A stretch of DNA of 64,000 bases, taken from the NCBI GenBank assembly GCA_012295275.1, contig CM022679.1:17062342-17126341 (forward strand), in the 5' to 3' direction. The notes beneath the pieces were generated by a model. That model was not told the DNA's origin. It made no database searches and saw nothing but the letters and a program-made list of their open reading frames with translations. Position 1 is the stretch's first letter, and each line of letters begins with the position of its first letter. This DNA comes from Chrysomallon squamiferum (Eukaryota; Mollusca; Gastropoda; Neomphalida; Peltospiridae). This document shows positions 51,070 through 63,560 of the stretch, in pieces. A program made the translations under genes and the position numbers.

Positions 51070-51201
51070 CTATACTCCTAGAAGGAAAGCGTGCTTCGCT
51101 GACTGCAGATTGTGGACAGGATCTAGTGGTTGTGCTAGTGGGTTGTTCAGGGTGGCATTGAAAGTTCCCTTTAATACTGTGTCTTGAATGAGTGGTGAAA
51201 A
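51070..51201 (-). CDS. STPG2: Terminal coding exon of a sperm-tail PG-rich repeat protein (STPG2-like)
   Basis: Read on the minus strand, this exon starts just after a long pyrimidine tract ending in cag (AG at 51203-51202) and is open for 43 codons to a TAG at 51072-51070. The peptide begins FSPLIQDTVLKGTFNATLNN and ends HAFLLGV. It is rich in Asn, Pro and Leu, and the other two frames read less well: one stops early and the other is a low-information Ser/Thr/Arg-rich string. The exon begins in phase 0, which matches the phase-0 end of the PG-repeat exon at 60032-60150. Direct splicing would give a PGPGAYE motif followed by this tail. STPG proteins are associated with sperm flagella and cilia. 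The assignment to STPG2 rather than another STPG paralogue is from general resemblance and genomic context, not a search. Confidence 0.66.
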   Translation of the reverse strand, partial: FSPLIQDTVLKGTFNATLNNPLAQPLDPVHNLQSAKHAFLLGV

Positions 51202-51432
51202 CTGAAAAAGAAGAAACATATAATATTAAATAAAAATGTCTAAAAATTCATACTGTCCATTTAAACTAGTTTTTGAAAAGGATGGTACCACACTTTAGTA
51301 TTATTATGAGATTTTCATACAAACAGGTAAAAGATAACTTGACACTAAGTGATCTGACTATATATACGACATGTCCCACATTAATTCTGTGGGTTTTATT
51401 ATTATCACTTATCAGAAATTACATCTATATTT

Positions 51433-51506
51433 ATTTGTGCACACGCACACGCACACGCACACACACACGCACACACACACACACACATACACACACACAC
51501 ACCTAT
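51433..51506. repeat. (CA)n microsatellite with CGCACA interruptions
   Basis: A CA run of about 70 bp with periodic G substitutions, beginning about 230 bp upstream (gene sense) of the STPG terminal exon, inside the intron. The Thr/Arg/His-rich open frame here is an artefact. Confidence 0.95.
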
Positions 51507-52599
51507 ATAATTACACATGCATATATATCTATATCTAAATCTATATATTTATATATTATATAGGTGTTTGCAATACCTAAAAAAAAAAGTCAGAATGTCA
51601 AATATTTTTGTAAACTGTAATCTATATGATTAATGTGTATATATTTATTAACTTAGATAAATCTGGATATTTGGATAAAATTTTTGGATAAGGTTTTTTA
51701 CTGTTATCAGTGCTGTAATAATGCTGATGATGAAGATTCTACTTGTTGCATTAATAAAATTACATTTGATGAAAACAGGTTTTAAGTTTCATTTCTCTCA
51801 GTGGAAATAAACAGACTGCAGACTGCTGAACACTGTGATTTAAGATTGTCACTAAGCGACTTTAAAGCAGACAGTGGAAAATGGTATCACTTCATCAAAC
51901 TCATCCATCACCCAGAGATTTACTGAACAGTGAAGTGGTTATCTAGCTAAATAATGTTCACTGGGAAAACTCCTCTATCAAGTTCATCATTTTCTTACAT
52001 TAATTAAACTAAAATCTTCTAATTGGGTTTTCGCTTAATGTGTATTTAATTGTTTCTGTTTCAATCATGTCTTTCTTAGTGAATCCTGCTAATTATTCAT
52101 ATAAAATACTTCTTTTTACTGCAGAATAAGGAAGTGCAGAATGGTATATATGAAAGCAAAGAGTTGAAATTTAGTAACATTGAGTAATAGATAAAAATGT
52201 AAGCATGAAACTGATTAGGATGAAAATAAATACACTGATACATATACCCCATATACACACAAAAACATGATACTAAAAAAAATAATAGTAAAAAAAAAAA
52301 AAAAAATGATAAAATAGTCACAACAGAAGCCAAAATGCAAAACATTCTTATAAACACATTAGCCAAAATGTACATTCCCTGAAAGGAAAATGACCATCTT
52401 CAACAAACCATTATGCAGTAGTATTTCTATATTACAGTCAATATTCTGTATGATATTAACTAATATGAAATCATGCAAATGTGGCAATATTTATCACAGG
52501 GTGTACAGAATGATATGCTAACATATACACTACTAATCAAATTCAGATCATTTTCCTTTATGGTATAACAGCTCTGTACACAGATATGAAACAAATTTT

Positions 52600-52760
52600 C
52601 TATGTTACAGCATTATGGCAGTTTTGTCTGGGGGAGGCCATTATATCTGACTTCACTGGCTAATTAATCCAGTCATTTGCCCATGACACCCAAATCCACT
52701 TCTGTGTATCCACAAAACATCCCATAAAATCACTGTATTAGATTTGTCATTCAAATTCCA
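52600..52760. promoter_or_regulatory. STPG-intron island with TAATTAATCC
   Basis: TAATTAATCC (52661-52670) overlaps a TAAT homeodomain palindrome with TAATCC, the OTX/PITX-type core, in a GC-richer non-coding block. Confidence 0.32.
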
Positions 52761-53207
52761 TTACTGCAGATGCATGCAGTCATAAATTGTCAATTATTTT
52801 GTCATCTTAAAGTGAACTTAGAGAAATTTAATTTTTGATGTTTAATATACATTAATAACAGAATTCCTATCAGGAACTTTCATCTAGATTATAAGAATAG
52901 GAAAGCCTGGAGACTGACATAAATTGAATCTTTAATGATGGCACTTGTGTGGCAGTATATTATAGAAGTAATTGTACATGTCTAAACTCTCTGTAGATGT
53001 TAGCTTGTGTAAGTCAGATGACAGTGTGTGGGATTGCAATGTCTAGCAAACTTATCTCAGAAGTAAATATACTGAACACATTAACTTGTGATTTACTGTG
53101 TCTGATGACTCAGTCAGCCTAACACTAATGTGTTTTTCTTTATAATACTAGCCATAACTGTAGACAAGTACAAGGTTAAGATTTGAAGGAAATATAAAGA
53201 ATATGGG

Positions 53208-53257
53208 GTATAATAATAATAATAATAATAATAACAATGATGATGATGATGATGATA
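53208..53257. repeat. (ATA)n followed by (GAT)n microsatellite
   Basis: About eight ATA triplets, then six GAT triplets. The latter explain a poly-Met open frame start. Confidence 0.93.
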
Positions 53258-56200
53258 ACTATAATCATGAAACATACACAATTTACAGACTTCATTATTT
53301 TTGCTCAGCAGATTTCAATTACCATGACACAGTATTTAGTTACAGTCACAGCACAAAAAAATTCTGACTTCTTTTATAAATATGAAACATATGTATCTAT
53401 CATAAACATTATGTGTGAGAGAAAACATATTGATAAACAGGTTATTATCATGCTAAAAATTCATAATCAAAACAGACATTTTCCTAGAAGTCATGTATAC
53501 AGTATGAACTAGATGTCTGATTAAAACTGGGAGACTAGAGTGTTTGGGTTTCAGACAGTTTTTCATTTCACTTCTGAATGCTTAATTTATTTTCTTATAC
53601 CTATTCACATATGCAGGTAATAATAAACATTAAATTAGAAAAGTATTATAGCATGTCTGTCATGGGTTTAACTTCTGATTTCAGTGGAGAGGTATTCCAA
53701 AGGTTTACAGAATGTTTTATCTAAATATCTATATTTAGATGTATATATAGATGAAACAAAAATAAAAATAACAATTAAAAACAAACACTACATACTAATA
53801 GATATAAATGTGTATAAAAGATTTAAATAAAATTTGCTACAGTGTGAAAAGTCTGTTTGTTAACAACTCATAGGCTGTATCATAAATTATTTCAAGAGTT
53901 CATTCTATTGTTAGTTGTGTAATGATGAGCATTGTGCTCAAGACAAAACAAAGAATAAAGACTATTATTACTCTGTTTAGTCATCAACTATAGATGTTTT
54001 CAAAACAATGTTCATAACTCAACTTTTCAAAGTGGATCAGATATCAAAGATAAAAGGCAATAATATAAAATTTCCACAGGGCAGATACGTGGATTAATGC
54101 ATGTTTGAAACCTGTAATTAAGTTGTTTGTATAATTAACTAATGGACTGAAGCTCATGGTAGAAATAACTGCTGAAGACAGATATCAGACTCAGGTAATG
54201 CAGGGATTAACTTCATCACATCCAGCCTTTGTTTTCTTCTCTGTCATGCATGAGAAGACAAAAAGGAAAAAAAAAAGCTCCAGCAATAAAAAGGATGAAC
54301 CTACTGTTTTATTGCTACTGGCGTTTACCATTGTCAACAGATAATGTACAGAAAGATTAATAAATTCAGAAAAATTGTGTTTGGTTAGAAATTTGAAACA
54401 TTATGACAAAATGATAAATAAATGTGACAGAACCTGTTTGCTCTATGCTAATGTTATGACAGACAAAAGCTGCAAATTCTAGTATTGATGCTTATGAACA
54501 AGCTTTTACCATAAAGTTTCAATTTTGTTACTTTGTATGTATTAAACACACATGACCTTTTTATATCAACAAATTATGTTCAAATTGCATAAAAGATTAA
54601 TAATAAACATTATAAAAATAAATACATAAATTAAAAATAAAATAAAAATTAATAATGATGATGAAAGCCAAATACTGAAATGTGAAGCTCAAAAGTGCAG
54701 TATCCTGTCTCAGTTAAAATTAACAATTTGTCTGTAATTTAATCATTATTCTCCTTTTTATACTGCAGAAAATAACATAACATATAAACATTAAAGAAAA
54801 AAGAAACCATTATTACTCAAGTCATTAATAATGGGGCTGTGACAGTATTAATTAATCCTATTTAAATTAAATACTGAATTAAAAAAGAAAAACAAAAATC
54901 AACTGTATTTTGTAACAGCTATAAAAACCTGTTTATAACAGTTACTATCATTTCATTGCTAATGATAACAGTAGAAATCATTAATTAATTTTGTTTATTT
55001 AATAATAACAAGAAGAATAAAAACATAAGATTTTTGTTACAGAAATAAAAGATAAATTAATGTTACTTATCTTGTAAATCATTTACACTAATGTTTAAAT
55101 CATTATGATTACAGTAATCATTTTATTTAGATCATATCACATAGTAAGAAGAATGAAGAAAAATATGTTTGTTACAGAAATTTCAGAAGTAACATCATTG
55201 TAACAGGGTCTGCAGAGACGAGAAATGTCTGGTGTGTGAATGATGTGACAGAAACAAAAGCAGTAAATTGCACAATGACATCACACTGTCTGAGAATTTG
55301 AAATGTTTTCTATCTGCTTGACAGTTAAGACAGGTTCATATTCCAGACACTTCAACACAGTACTGTTTTCTTCTTGATTTTAAATGTTTATATATTTATT
55401 TATTGATGAATACATTTTTTTTTTTAATGTTAATTAAAGTTAATTTCATTTCATTTTTTCTTTTAAAAATAAAAATCTGTGTTCAGAAATGATTAACTTT
55501 TAATATTATATTTGCAGAAATAAATGCATTTGGTACAAAAAACTGTTTCACTCATATATTTAAATTTATTTATATATCTTTATTAACTTTCATACATTTT
55601 CTAATATAAGATTAACACACTTTTGCTTCTTTTGAAATCAACAACATAAAAATCTACTTTTGCATTTTATAGGTCACTGTAAGTATGAAATCATATTCTC
55701 TATTGTTATCAATAAACAAATGCAAGATTTATTCTGTAATCTTATTACATTATTAAAATACATTCATTCATCCTGAAGTGATACAAATTAATGTGAACCC
55801 TGTATGAGATTACAAAGAGGTACAAAGTTTGAGATTAATACCACATGCATGCTGATTAGAACACCAAATCTAAGCTTGTTGGCATTAAAATTCTGTAGAA
55901 ATGAAAAGAATGAATATCTAACACAATCTCAAGAAATATGTGTCAGTTATACTAGATGTTACAAAGATATGAGAGAGGAAACCTGCAACTATAATCGAAT
56001 GGGCTACTGTTGTAGTATTAATTTTATATGAACAGAAAACATAAGTTAATGGTACCTGATGTTATTTTTCAAACATATATAATTCAGTATTCACAAATAT
56101 TAAATGAATGTATTAAAAACAGATTTTATATCAGATCACATAACATTTTAGATGAGTACTTGAATAAATTGTAACTTAATCTGACCAGATGAATAAAAAT

Positions 56201-56271
56201 AATGAATTTAATAAACTATTATTTCATCAAGTTCAGTGGTTTTCAAGAAGTGTACTGGAGTGTGGCAAGGT

Positions 56272-56328
56272 CAGTTGTCAGTTGATGGATTTCATATGCA
56301 GGTGCCCCTGTTGATAAACTGACAACTG
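56272..56328. repeat. Perfect 12-bp inverted repeat with 33-bp loop
   Basis: CAGTTGTCAGTT (56272-56283) pairs exactly with AACTGACAACTG (56317-56328). The loop contains CAGGTG. The whole lies in a GC-richer patch about 150 bp before the degenerate minisatellite. Confidence 0.8.
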
Positions 56329-56439
56329 TAATGGAGTAGCAGTGACCATGAAACAAAATCTGAAAGAAATATTTTCAATAATTGGTTTTGTTAAACTGAT
56401 CCTCTGGTTTGATAAATGTATGGTTCCATGTGGCTTGAG

Positions 56440-57330
56440 AAAATCACACTTGAGAAAATGTACATAACTTGTAAAGTATATACTACTTGTAAAGTCACAT
56501 TATTTTTTTACACTGTACCTATATACTGTAGTACTGTAAATCACACTATGTTTTACTGTATGTGTCTACTGTAGACTGTAATTTGTGGAAATCACAGTAC
56601 ATTTTACTTTTTATGTATGTACTGTTGTACTGCAACTTGTCGAAATCACACTATATATTACACTGTATGTATGTACTATAGGAATGTAAGTTGTGGAAAT
56701 CACACTATGCTTTATACTGTCTGAAAGTTTTGTAATTAAAAAAGTCACATTGTATGTCTTAACTACAGGATGTCATACTGAATGTTTTGTAACTACAGAA
56801 GATCACAGAAATTGTTTGGTAACTGTAGAAAGTTACACTGAATGTTTTATAACTACAGGAAGTTACCCTGTATGTCTTGTAATTATTGATAGTCACACTG
56901 TATATTTTTTAATTATACAAAATCACTGATTGTTTGTTGACTACAGAAAGTCACTATATGCTTTGTAACTATAGGAAATCTTACAATATTTTTTTTTATT
57001 ACAACAGAAAATCACACTATATGTCTTTTAACTATAGAAAAGCATACTGTATAGCATGTAACTATAGAAAACAGACTGTGTATGTCTTGTAACTATAAAA
57101 AATCACAATCTATGTCTTGAAAAAATCACACTGTGTGGCTTGTAACTATAGAAAGTCACACTGTATATTTTTGTAACTACATAAAGTCACACTGTATGTT
57201 TTTGTAACTATTAAAAATCTTACTGTATGTCAAGTAACTATGGGAAACCAGACTCTATGTTTTGTAACTATAAAAAATCACAATGTATGTCTTGTAACTA
57301 TAAAAAATCACTGTATGTCTTGTAAGTAAT
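56440..57330. repeat. Large degenerate ~30-bp minisatellite (AACTAYAGAAARTCACACTG)
   Basis: About 890 bp of imperfect repeats. A typical unit reads TTGTAACTATAGAAAATCAC then ACTGTATGTC. Left of about 56700 the units are longer (50-60 bp) and carry TATGTATGTACTGTAG; right of it they shorten to about 30 bp. An in-phase 78-codon frame at 56693-56929, with repeated Glu-Cys-Phe and Thr-Thr motifs, comes from the repeat and is not a gene. Confidence 0.88.
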
Positions 57331-59280
57331 TTAAAATAGAAAAAAGTGTGTCTTTTCTTAGGTTATAACTTGAAAGGTAAGGCAGGCAATAAATGACTTT
57401 TCTTTTGTGTATGTAGGATTTTATTATTTTGTTTGCTTTTTCCTTAAAAATATCAGGGTTGCATCTAGATCATAGGAGAATGGTCTGAATTGGCAGATTT
57501 GCTAAAGCAAAAAGCAGTACTTAATAATTAATAGATAGCAATAAGAACAATTTTGGGTGGGGGAGGTATATCCTTATCACTGTTAGTATAATGGCTGTAG
57601 ACATTATGTTTTGCTTTTTCACTAGATGTATATTTTTACACAGGTAATTTAAATTTTGAAGTTAAGGCATGAGAATGGCATGAAGATGTAAAACAGGACA
57701 TTTTAAGTTAAAGATAACAAAGAGCATTGTTTGTAATTTCTAAATGATTCCACATAACCATAGGCCAAGTCTCTTGCGTGCCATTCATTTCCAAATTTGT
57801 TAAAATATGCAGATCGCTAATTCGTCAAAATCTCCTTCTAATCATTTTATAATGTAAATGTCACTGAAACATATTGCATTTTGTAACTGAAACCATTGTG
57901 CAGATACATTTCAAAATGCCATGTAAACTGATATTAAAGTGAATAGATGAAAGATCACTAAAAGCAATGACTAATAGCTGCAAAATAATGGTGTATCTCA
58001 GTGTGAGACTTGTTAAATGGATACAGTGTTAAGTTGTGGATGAGACCACAGATGACAGAACAAAGGCAAATGGGACAGACTTGAGACAAGGTTAGAAATT
58101 GAAATCTTTCAGGCTTAATTATAAATGCATTAATCTTTGGATTAGATATTTTCATTGCATGTGCATTTAATCTTTTGTCACAAGAGTTATTAGTTTCATT
58201 TTCACCATCTATTTTATTTCACACAAACTTTTCATTTCCACTTTTCCTGTCAAATAAAAATTAAAGGTCAATAAACTTTAAGTAATAATAATCATTATAA
58301 CATCAGTTAACTGTATTATAACTTTAAAATCTAGTAATATTTAAAAGAGAAAGCGTAACATGCTTCTTGAACATGTGTCAGTTTAACATTTTCCTAGTGA
58401 TGGCATTAAAAAAATTACTTTTATTTTATTTATCTTCTTTATTTAGATTACATGATACATAGATTCAAAATAAATAAATAAAAATAAATAATATAATCAG
58501 TACACATACTGATATCAACTGGTTGCATGGAATCTGCTTATTTAAAAGAAACTGATAGCAGTATTTATCTGTTCATTTATGGGGTGGGTTTTTTAAAATG
58601 ATTACTCTGATGTAATAATTGGGTTCAAGCACAATTTCCAGACTGTTCAGATCTTTAATTCTGGAACAAAACTGAATTAGAAAGAGCAGTTTATTTCAAA
58701 CCCCTAAAGAATTGGTTGATTTTTGGAAAAGCAAAATTAAACATTTTGAATTTTCATGTGAAGAAATTTATGACTTTATTTTTTTGTGTTTTTCATTTTA
58801 ATGTAACTAGGCATGACCAGTGTGATCTATTTGTCAGTGACCAGAACAGGTGCATGAAATTGTTAGGAGATTTTTATTAGATTGAAGAAAACTATAGACT
58901 GACACTTAACTCTAAGAAGATACTATCTTGCTTAGAATGGACAGTTTATTAACATTTTTTCTTCTCCAGTAGATATTTGATCTTTTCCTTCCAGTGGAAT
59001 ATGTTTGAAAATAGGCATTTTTGAGTTTATAGCAGTTGACATTTGTTTATTTGATTGCATTCAAGCAATTTTTATTGGTTATGGAAGGCAGATTTTTATG
59101 TGCATTGTACTGGATGCAGGAAAAAAAATGTGCTCAAGATGTATGAGTCATTGAATTATCATTGACTTTATTGATGTGAATGGTCCTCACACAAACATGT
59201 AAAATGCCAAACAATCAATTTAATTTATTATTTTCATCAATTCAAAAAACTGTTATTGTTTTAATGGGTAATCTTTGGTT

Positions 59281-59285
<5 letters not shown>

Positions 59286-59312
<27 letters not shown>
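59286..59312. repeat. (TA)n microsatellite in the STPG intron
   Basis: About thirteen TA units, about 720 bp from the STPG internal exon. Confidence 0.95.
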
Positions 59313-59316
<4 letters not shown>

Positions 59317-60031
59317 ACTATAAAATGTGATTTATAAAATGCAACTGAAATACTGTGAGCAGTTATTTTCTTGAAAAAGAGTTTATATTTATTATAATTA
59401 TAATTAATACCTTTTCAATATACAAAATTAGAATACTTTTTTCCCCTGCAGAGCTATAAGGTTTCATATAATTTTTGCAAATTAGGTACACACAGACACA
59501 AAACATTTAATTACAATGTTAGAATGACAAACACTTGAGTGTTAATAATTAATGAACAGCAATTATCATTATGAAAATCAGGAAACTAGAAGAACAAAGG
59601 AAGAAATGACAAAAATGGATTTAAACTAATCTCAGCAAAAAATTTAAAGATTCAAGAATATATGAGAATAGAAAAAAATGTATTTACCTCTAAGTGTGTA
59701 TTGTATGTGTCTCTGCTGTTTTCAGATTGTTTTGTTCAGAGTAAGTAATGTACCATGGACAGTAGTCTCTTTTTGAGTACTTAGTGTTTTCACAACAAAC
59801 ATGATTACTGAATTATTCATAATATTTATCCTTGGTAAAATGTTTTCTCAATTTAGCATCATTTATTAAATACATGACAATTCACAAATTATTTTCATGC
59901 TTTTTTTCTTTTACAGTGGTGTACTACTTAAGTATTAAAGATAATTATCCTGCATTAAACAGTTAATGATACTGATTTAATTGCAAGAGTTCACTTGTTT
60001 AAATCACTTGTTGCTAATATTGATACTTTAC

Positions 60032-60150
60032 CTCATAAGCTCCAGGGCCAGGAGTATCACTCTTGATTTCCTTAAACCTCTTATCCTTTGTCACCATCAA
60101 ACCATTCTTAGGATCAAGTTCTGATGGAGGATGCTCATAGGCACCTGGAC
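60032..60150 (-). CDS. STPG2: Internal exon carrying sperm-tail PG-rich repeats (STPG2-like)
   Basis: This is a 119-bp exon on the minus strand, bounded by a ttttacag acceptor (AG at 60152-60151) and a GAG|GTAAAG donor (GT at 60031-60030). It opens with two bases completing a Gly codon and then gives 39 codons ending exactly at a codon boundary. The peptide contains two PG-repeat signatures: (G)PGAYE at the start and PGPGAYE at the end. Between them is a basic linker including NGLMVTKDKRFKEIKSDTPG. Repeats of the form PGPGxY define the SHIPPO/STPG family found in sperm tails and cilia. Two consecutive repeats about 33 residues apart fit the family spacing. No further PG exon was found upstream to 64000, so the rest of the gene lies outside the window. 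Confidence 0.82.
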
Positions 60151-61539
60151 CTGTAAAACACAGAACAATAATCAAATTTAATTCAGTTAAAAATATGTGT
60201 CATACATATCAGTAGATATTCTCATCTAATTCAGTACTAGTAAGTATCTGTAGCTGTATCAGTAGATGTACTCAAAACAATTTAGTCTCAGTTTGTATTA
60301 ATTTGTGCACTCTGTAAAATTGAGTAAATTAGTGTAAATTTGTAATACAACATTACTGTACTTCTTTTACTTTAAATTGTGTCTTCTTTAACAACAACAA
60401 AACAACAAAATACTATTAAGAAGAAAAAGAAAGAGAAAGAATTATATATATATATTATTTTAAAAATTTAATGTCGATGAGATTTAGTGCTTTCTGAATA
60501 TCAGAATTGCAGAAAATTAATAAAATATATTTTATTAGTAAAAAAATTCCAAAATAAATAAATTAATTAATTTATATATGAAGCATCATTTATCATAAAT
60601 AACCATAAACATATGACAGAGACATTTTAATATCAGCATTCATGGGTGGTCTTTTGGCTTATGCAGTTTCCACTTTTGCATTTGACTTTTCTCATCTTTT
60701 GAATTGGTGTTGGCTGGACCAATCAATGTCAACCTAATGCAACTAATTAATTTTGAAAGTCATTTAGAACACCCAGAGCTTAGACCACAGACATCCAGAA
60801 AGATTTAGAGCTCAGAAATTGTTTAAGCATTTAAAGACTGAACCTATGCAAAAGTGCAGTTGCTCATTCAATCATGGTCTATCTGATTGTGTAGATGTTT
60901 ATCAGGAAATCCATACTGTCAGAAGTCAGACACCATTAAGTATTGTGTTGTTTTATTCAGCAACTCTAGATTCCTGATATGAAGATACAAGTTTTATGTT
61001 CAAATAGAATAAATCAAAACAGCTGCTTGCCAGATAGAAATACTGGGAGAGGAAAATAGTTATTAAAAAGGCCTGTGAGTAAACTCTAAATGAAATAAAT
61101 ACAAAGAGATTTGGTGAAGATTTGTAAACATACATAATGCAGACATGTAATACTATATCAAACCCCTAATTTTATTTATAATACCATTTCTTGTCCTATT
61201 CAGCTAGTCTTTTAATTTGCTGAAGTCCAGTAAATTTGAATAAAAATCTATGTTCAAAACATTACAAAAAAATAAAAAAAAAAAATGAAGAAGAGGAAAA
61301 ATAAAGAATTAAAATAAATTAAAATTTAAGAAAGAAATAAAGCCAAGAAGCCTGTATAAGAGGTAATATATAAATAAGTGGATTTAATTTTAAGAGCTGT
61401 AAAAACAAAATAATATTTATAGTAAAGTTCTAAACACATGTTTGTCATCTCACACAGAGGAAGGGTGTGGACAGGGATGAAAATGGCTGCTAGTGAGAAG
61501 AAAGCCAGTGAAATAGAACATTCCACATTATTCTCTTTC

Positions 61540-61720
61540 TTTGGCCTCCTGACATTTGTTTTATCTACACAAGGGAAGCCGCCAGAGTTTACCAGCTTTT
61601 ACATCATGTAGACTTCTACACTGAAATAACCTCTGGCTTCTCTGCAGAGGGCCATGACTGAAACATCAGTGTTTTTACTTTGTCAGGGATTGGAGAAGCA
61701 AACATCTTTAAACTTTCATC
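61540..61720. promoter_or_regulatory. GC-richer island with 10-bp palindrome CTCTGCAGAG
   Basis: CTCTGCAGAG (61640-61649) is a perfect palindrome. An imperfect arm pair, AAGCCGCCAGAG near 61576 and CTCTGGCTTC at 61631-61640, flanks a central segment. No reading frame on either strand. A candidate conserved element. Confidence 0.3.
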
Positions 61721-62639
61721 ATGAAGATTGAAAGACAAACCCTAAGTGAATTACACAAATGTTTTCATGTCTTTTTTTTTTTCACAAAGACCAAATCAGA
61801 GTTATCAAATAACACACAAAGTAATCAATAGGCTATACAAAACAACAAAACAAAATTATAATTCTCTACATGAAATCTTTTTTTATATATAGATGTAGGA
61901 ATATGTCTATTCGAAACCTTACATTTCACAGCTTAAATATTAAAAAATCATTTATTAGGCTTTATTATGCTTTGCATTCAGGGAAAGACTTGTTTTTATT
62001 ATTTTCAAACAAATAAAGAAAACAATATTTATATTGTCGTCTTTTTAAATTATATTTAACGTATGTTATATTTTAAAAAAAAACATAAGTTGGTTAATTT
62101 ATAAATACTGAAATAAATAAAATAATAAATTAAATATTTTACCCAATCTGTAGTTTATTTCCTTCTTTACAATCATCATAAAACTAGAGTAAATAATTTC
62201 TGATGTTTCTTTTGAATAATTAAATCTATTTAAATTGCTGTTTTCAATTTAACTGAACTTAAAATATAAAAAAAAACATTTAAAATTCATTTACACTTTC
62301 ATTCATTTCATATCAGAATTATATGAAGTCAAGTGATTTACTTTATTTATTATTTCTGAAACTGAGCATCAGTCAAGTTGTTAAAAGCGATTAGACCAAA
62401 CATTTTAATGAATTATTTAACATTAAATAATCTAAATATTGTTAAATAAATAATTATTTTTTCAGTATATTTATCATGAATGTTGGATTACTGGATCTAA
62501 TGAATCAGATTTGAAATTACAAAAATGTTGTTCTTAAAACAGGTATATTGTTTTTCTTATAGAAGGAATTAACCGGCAAGTGAACATCTGTAGCAAAGAT
62601 AGAAAAAGGGAGACTAGAAAATAACTAAATTTCTGAGCT

Positions 62640-62790
62640 ATGTGGGTGACACACCTGCATTTACAGGTGGACTTCAGATGGACCTCAGGTGCAGACCTAA
62701 CATTTAAAACATGACTGTTTGCACTCCGACTAACCCATTTGCATCTACAGTGGTTCGGTCTACCATCCTCGACTTTTCACTACTTGTTAA
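62640..62790. promoter_or_regulatory. Cluster of three Snail/ZEB-type E-boxes
   Basis: CACCTG (62652-62657), CAGGTG (62664-62669) and CAGGTG (62686-62691) lie within 40 bp. The first two are an inverted pair separated by six bases. Confidence 0.38.
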
Positions 62791-63259
62791 ATCCAGTGTA
62801 AAATGTTAATTCACATTCCTAATATCTTGTTTGTTACTTTTTGTTTGTTTTTTTTCATCTAAATAACTGTAAGGTGACAATCAGCCAGTAACCACTTAAC
62901 TTCATAAAAGATTTTAACAAAAAAAATAAATAATAAATAATAAAAAAAATTACATAAAGACCCCAAAAAATAAAATAAAATAAAATAAAATAAACATAAA
63001 CATATATATAATTTTAGAAGAACTAGATCATCTGTATCAGTAATAAAAATAAAACTGTAAGAAATTAATTAAATCCAGTAAATGTGAATGGAAGAGTCAA
63101 ACATCAGTTAGTTAATTGTGAATATAAAATAGTGACACGAAGAATGACAAAGTAAATGCAGTGTCACAGTGTACAAATGTGCTTAATACTCTAACATGAC
63201 ATTTAAATTATGACCATTTTTCTACATCATAGAAATGTGCTACTGTGTGCTGGAATGGA

Positions 63260-63560
63260 TGATTTCTTCTTATTTCAAGTGACCACCCTTCATTCTTTAC
63301 TACTGTCCAATTTGCCAGCTGGCTGGATGGTCATTAGAAACATGGTATTAACCAATAAATTCAGTAACTGGACTCTGTCAACAATCACAGTTGGTCTCAT
63401 TTAGCATGACCTATAGCACCCCAGCTACGAAATAGTGGCCATAAATTCTGACCTCGGGCCTTTATCTTCAAGGGCAGCTGGCCATGGAAACATAAATCTC
63501 AACATTATACTCCGACTCCAAATAAACACATCACATTCTCTCCACTCAACTCCTTTGTTC
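63260..63560. other. GC-richer block near the right edge
   Basis: A 300-bp block of near-balanced composition, including GACCTCGGGCC and CAGCTGGCCATGG. The 64-codon plus-strand frame at 63210-63404 crosses part of it but has no family signature or splice framing. Unassigned; candidate conserved non-coding element. Confidence 0.25.

Larger units (their letters stand above)
51202..60031 (-). other. Intron of the STPG-like gene (8,830 bp)
   Basis: This is the sequence between the two STPG exons. It begins (minus strand) with GTAAAGTATC at 60031 and ends with tttcttctttttcag at 51202. Both exon boundaries are phase 0, so a direct splice is in frame, although a small cassette exon cannot be excluded. 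The intron holds CA and TA microsatellites (51433-51506, 59286-59312), an AATA/GAT microsatellite (53208-53257) and a large degenerate minisatellite (56440-57330). It also holds several GC-richer islands (52600-52760, 55185-55370, 56240-56345). No coding exon was recognised on either strand. Confidence 0.68.

Noticed and set aside
51273-51563. 96-codon frame near the STPG terminal exon
   Set aside because: On the opposite strand to the gene, spans the CA microsatellite and has no domain content.
53237-53512. 91-codon frame starting with six Met codons
   Set aside because: The start lies in the (GAT)n microsatellite and the rest is AT-rich without any domain.
56693-56929. 78-codon frame with internally repeated residues
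   Set aside because: The repetition reflects the ~30-bp minisatellite. A 30-bp unit keeps frame by arithmetic, and units change length and frame to both sides.
59683-59790. Possible extra minus-strand STPG exon ending at a gtaaat donor near 59692
   Set aside because: No in-frame reading with a suitable acceptor; all frames meet stops, and the exon phases at 60032 and 51201 already match.
63210-63404. 64-codon plus-strand frame near the right edge
   Set aside because: Opposite strand to the STPG gene, no splice context and no family resemblance. It partly overlaps a GC-richer island that better explains its length.
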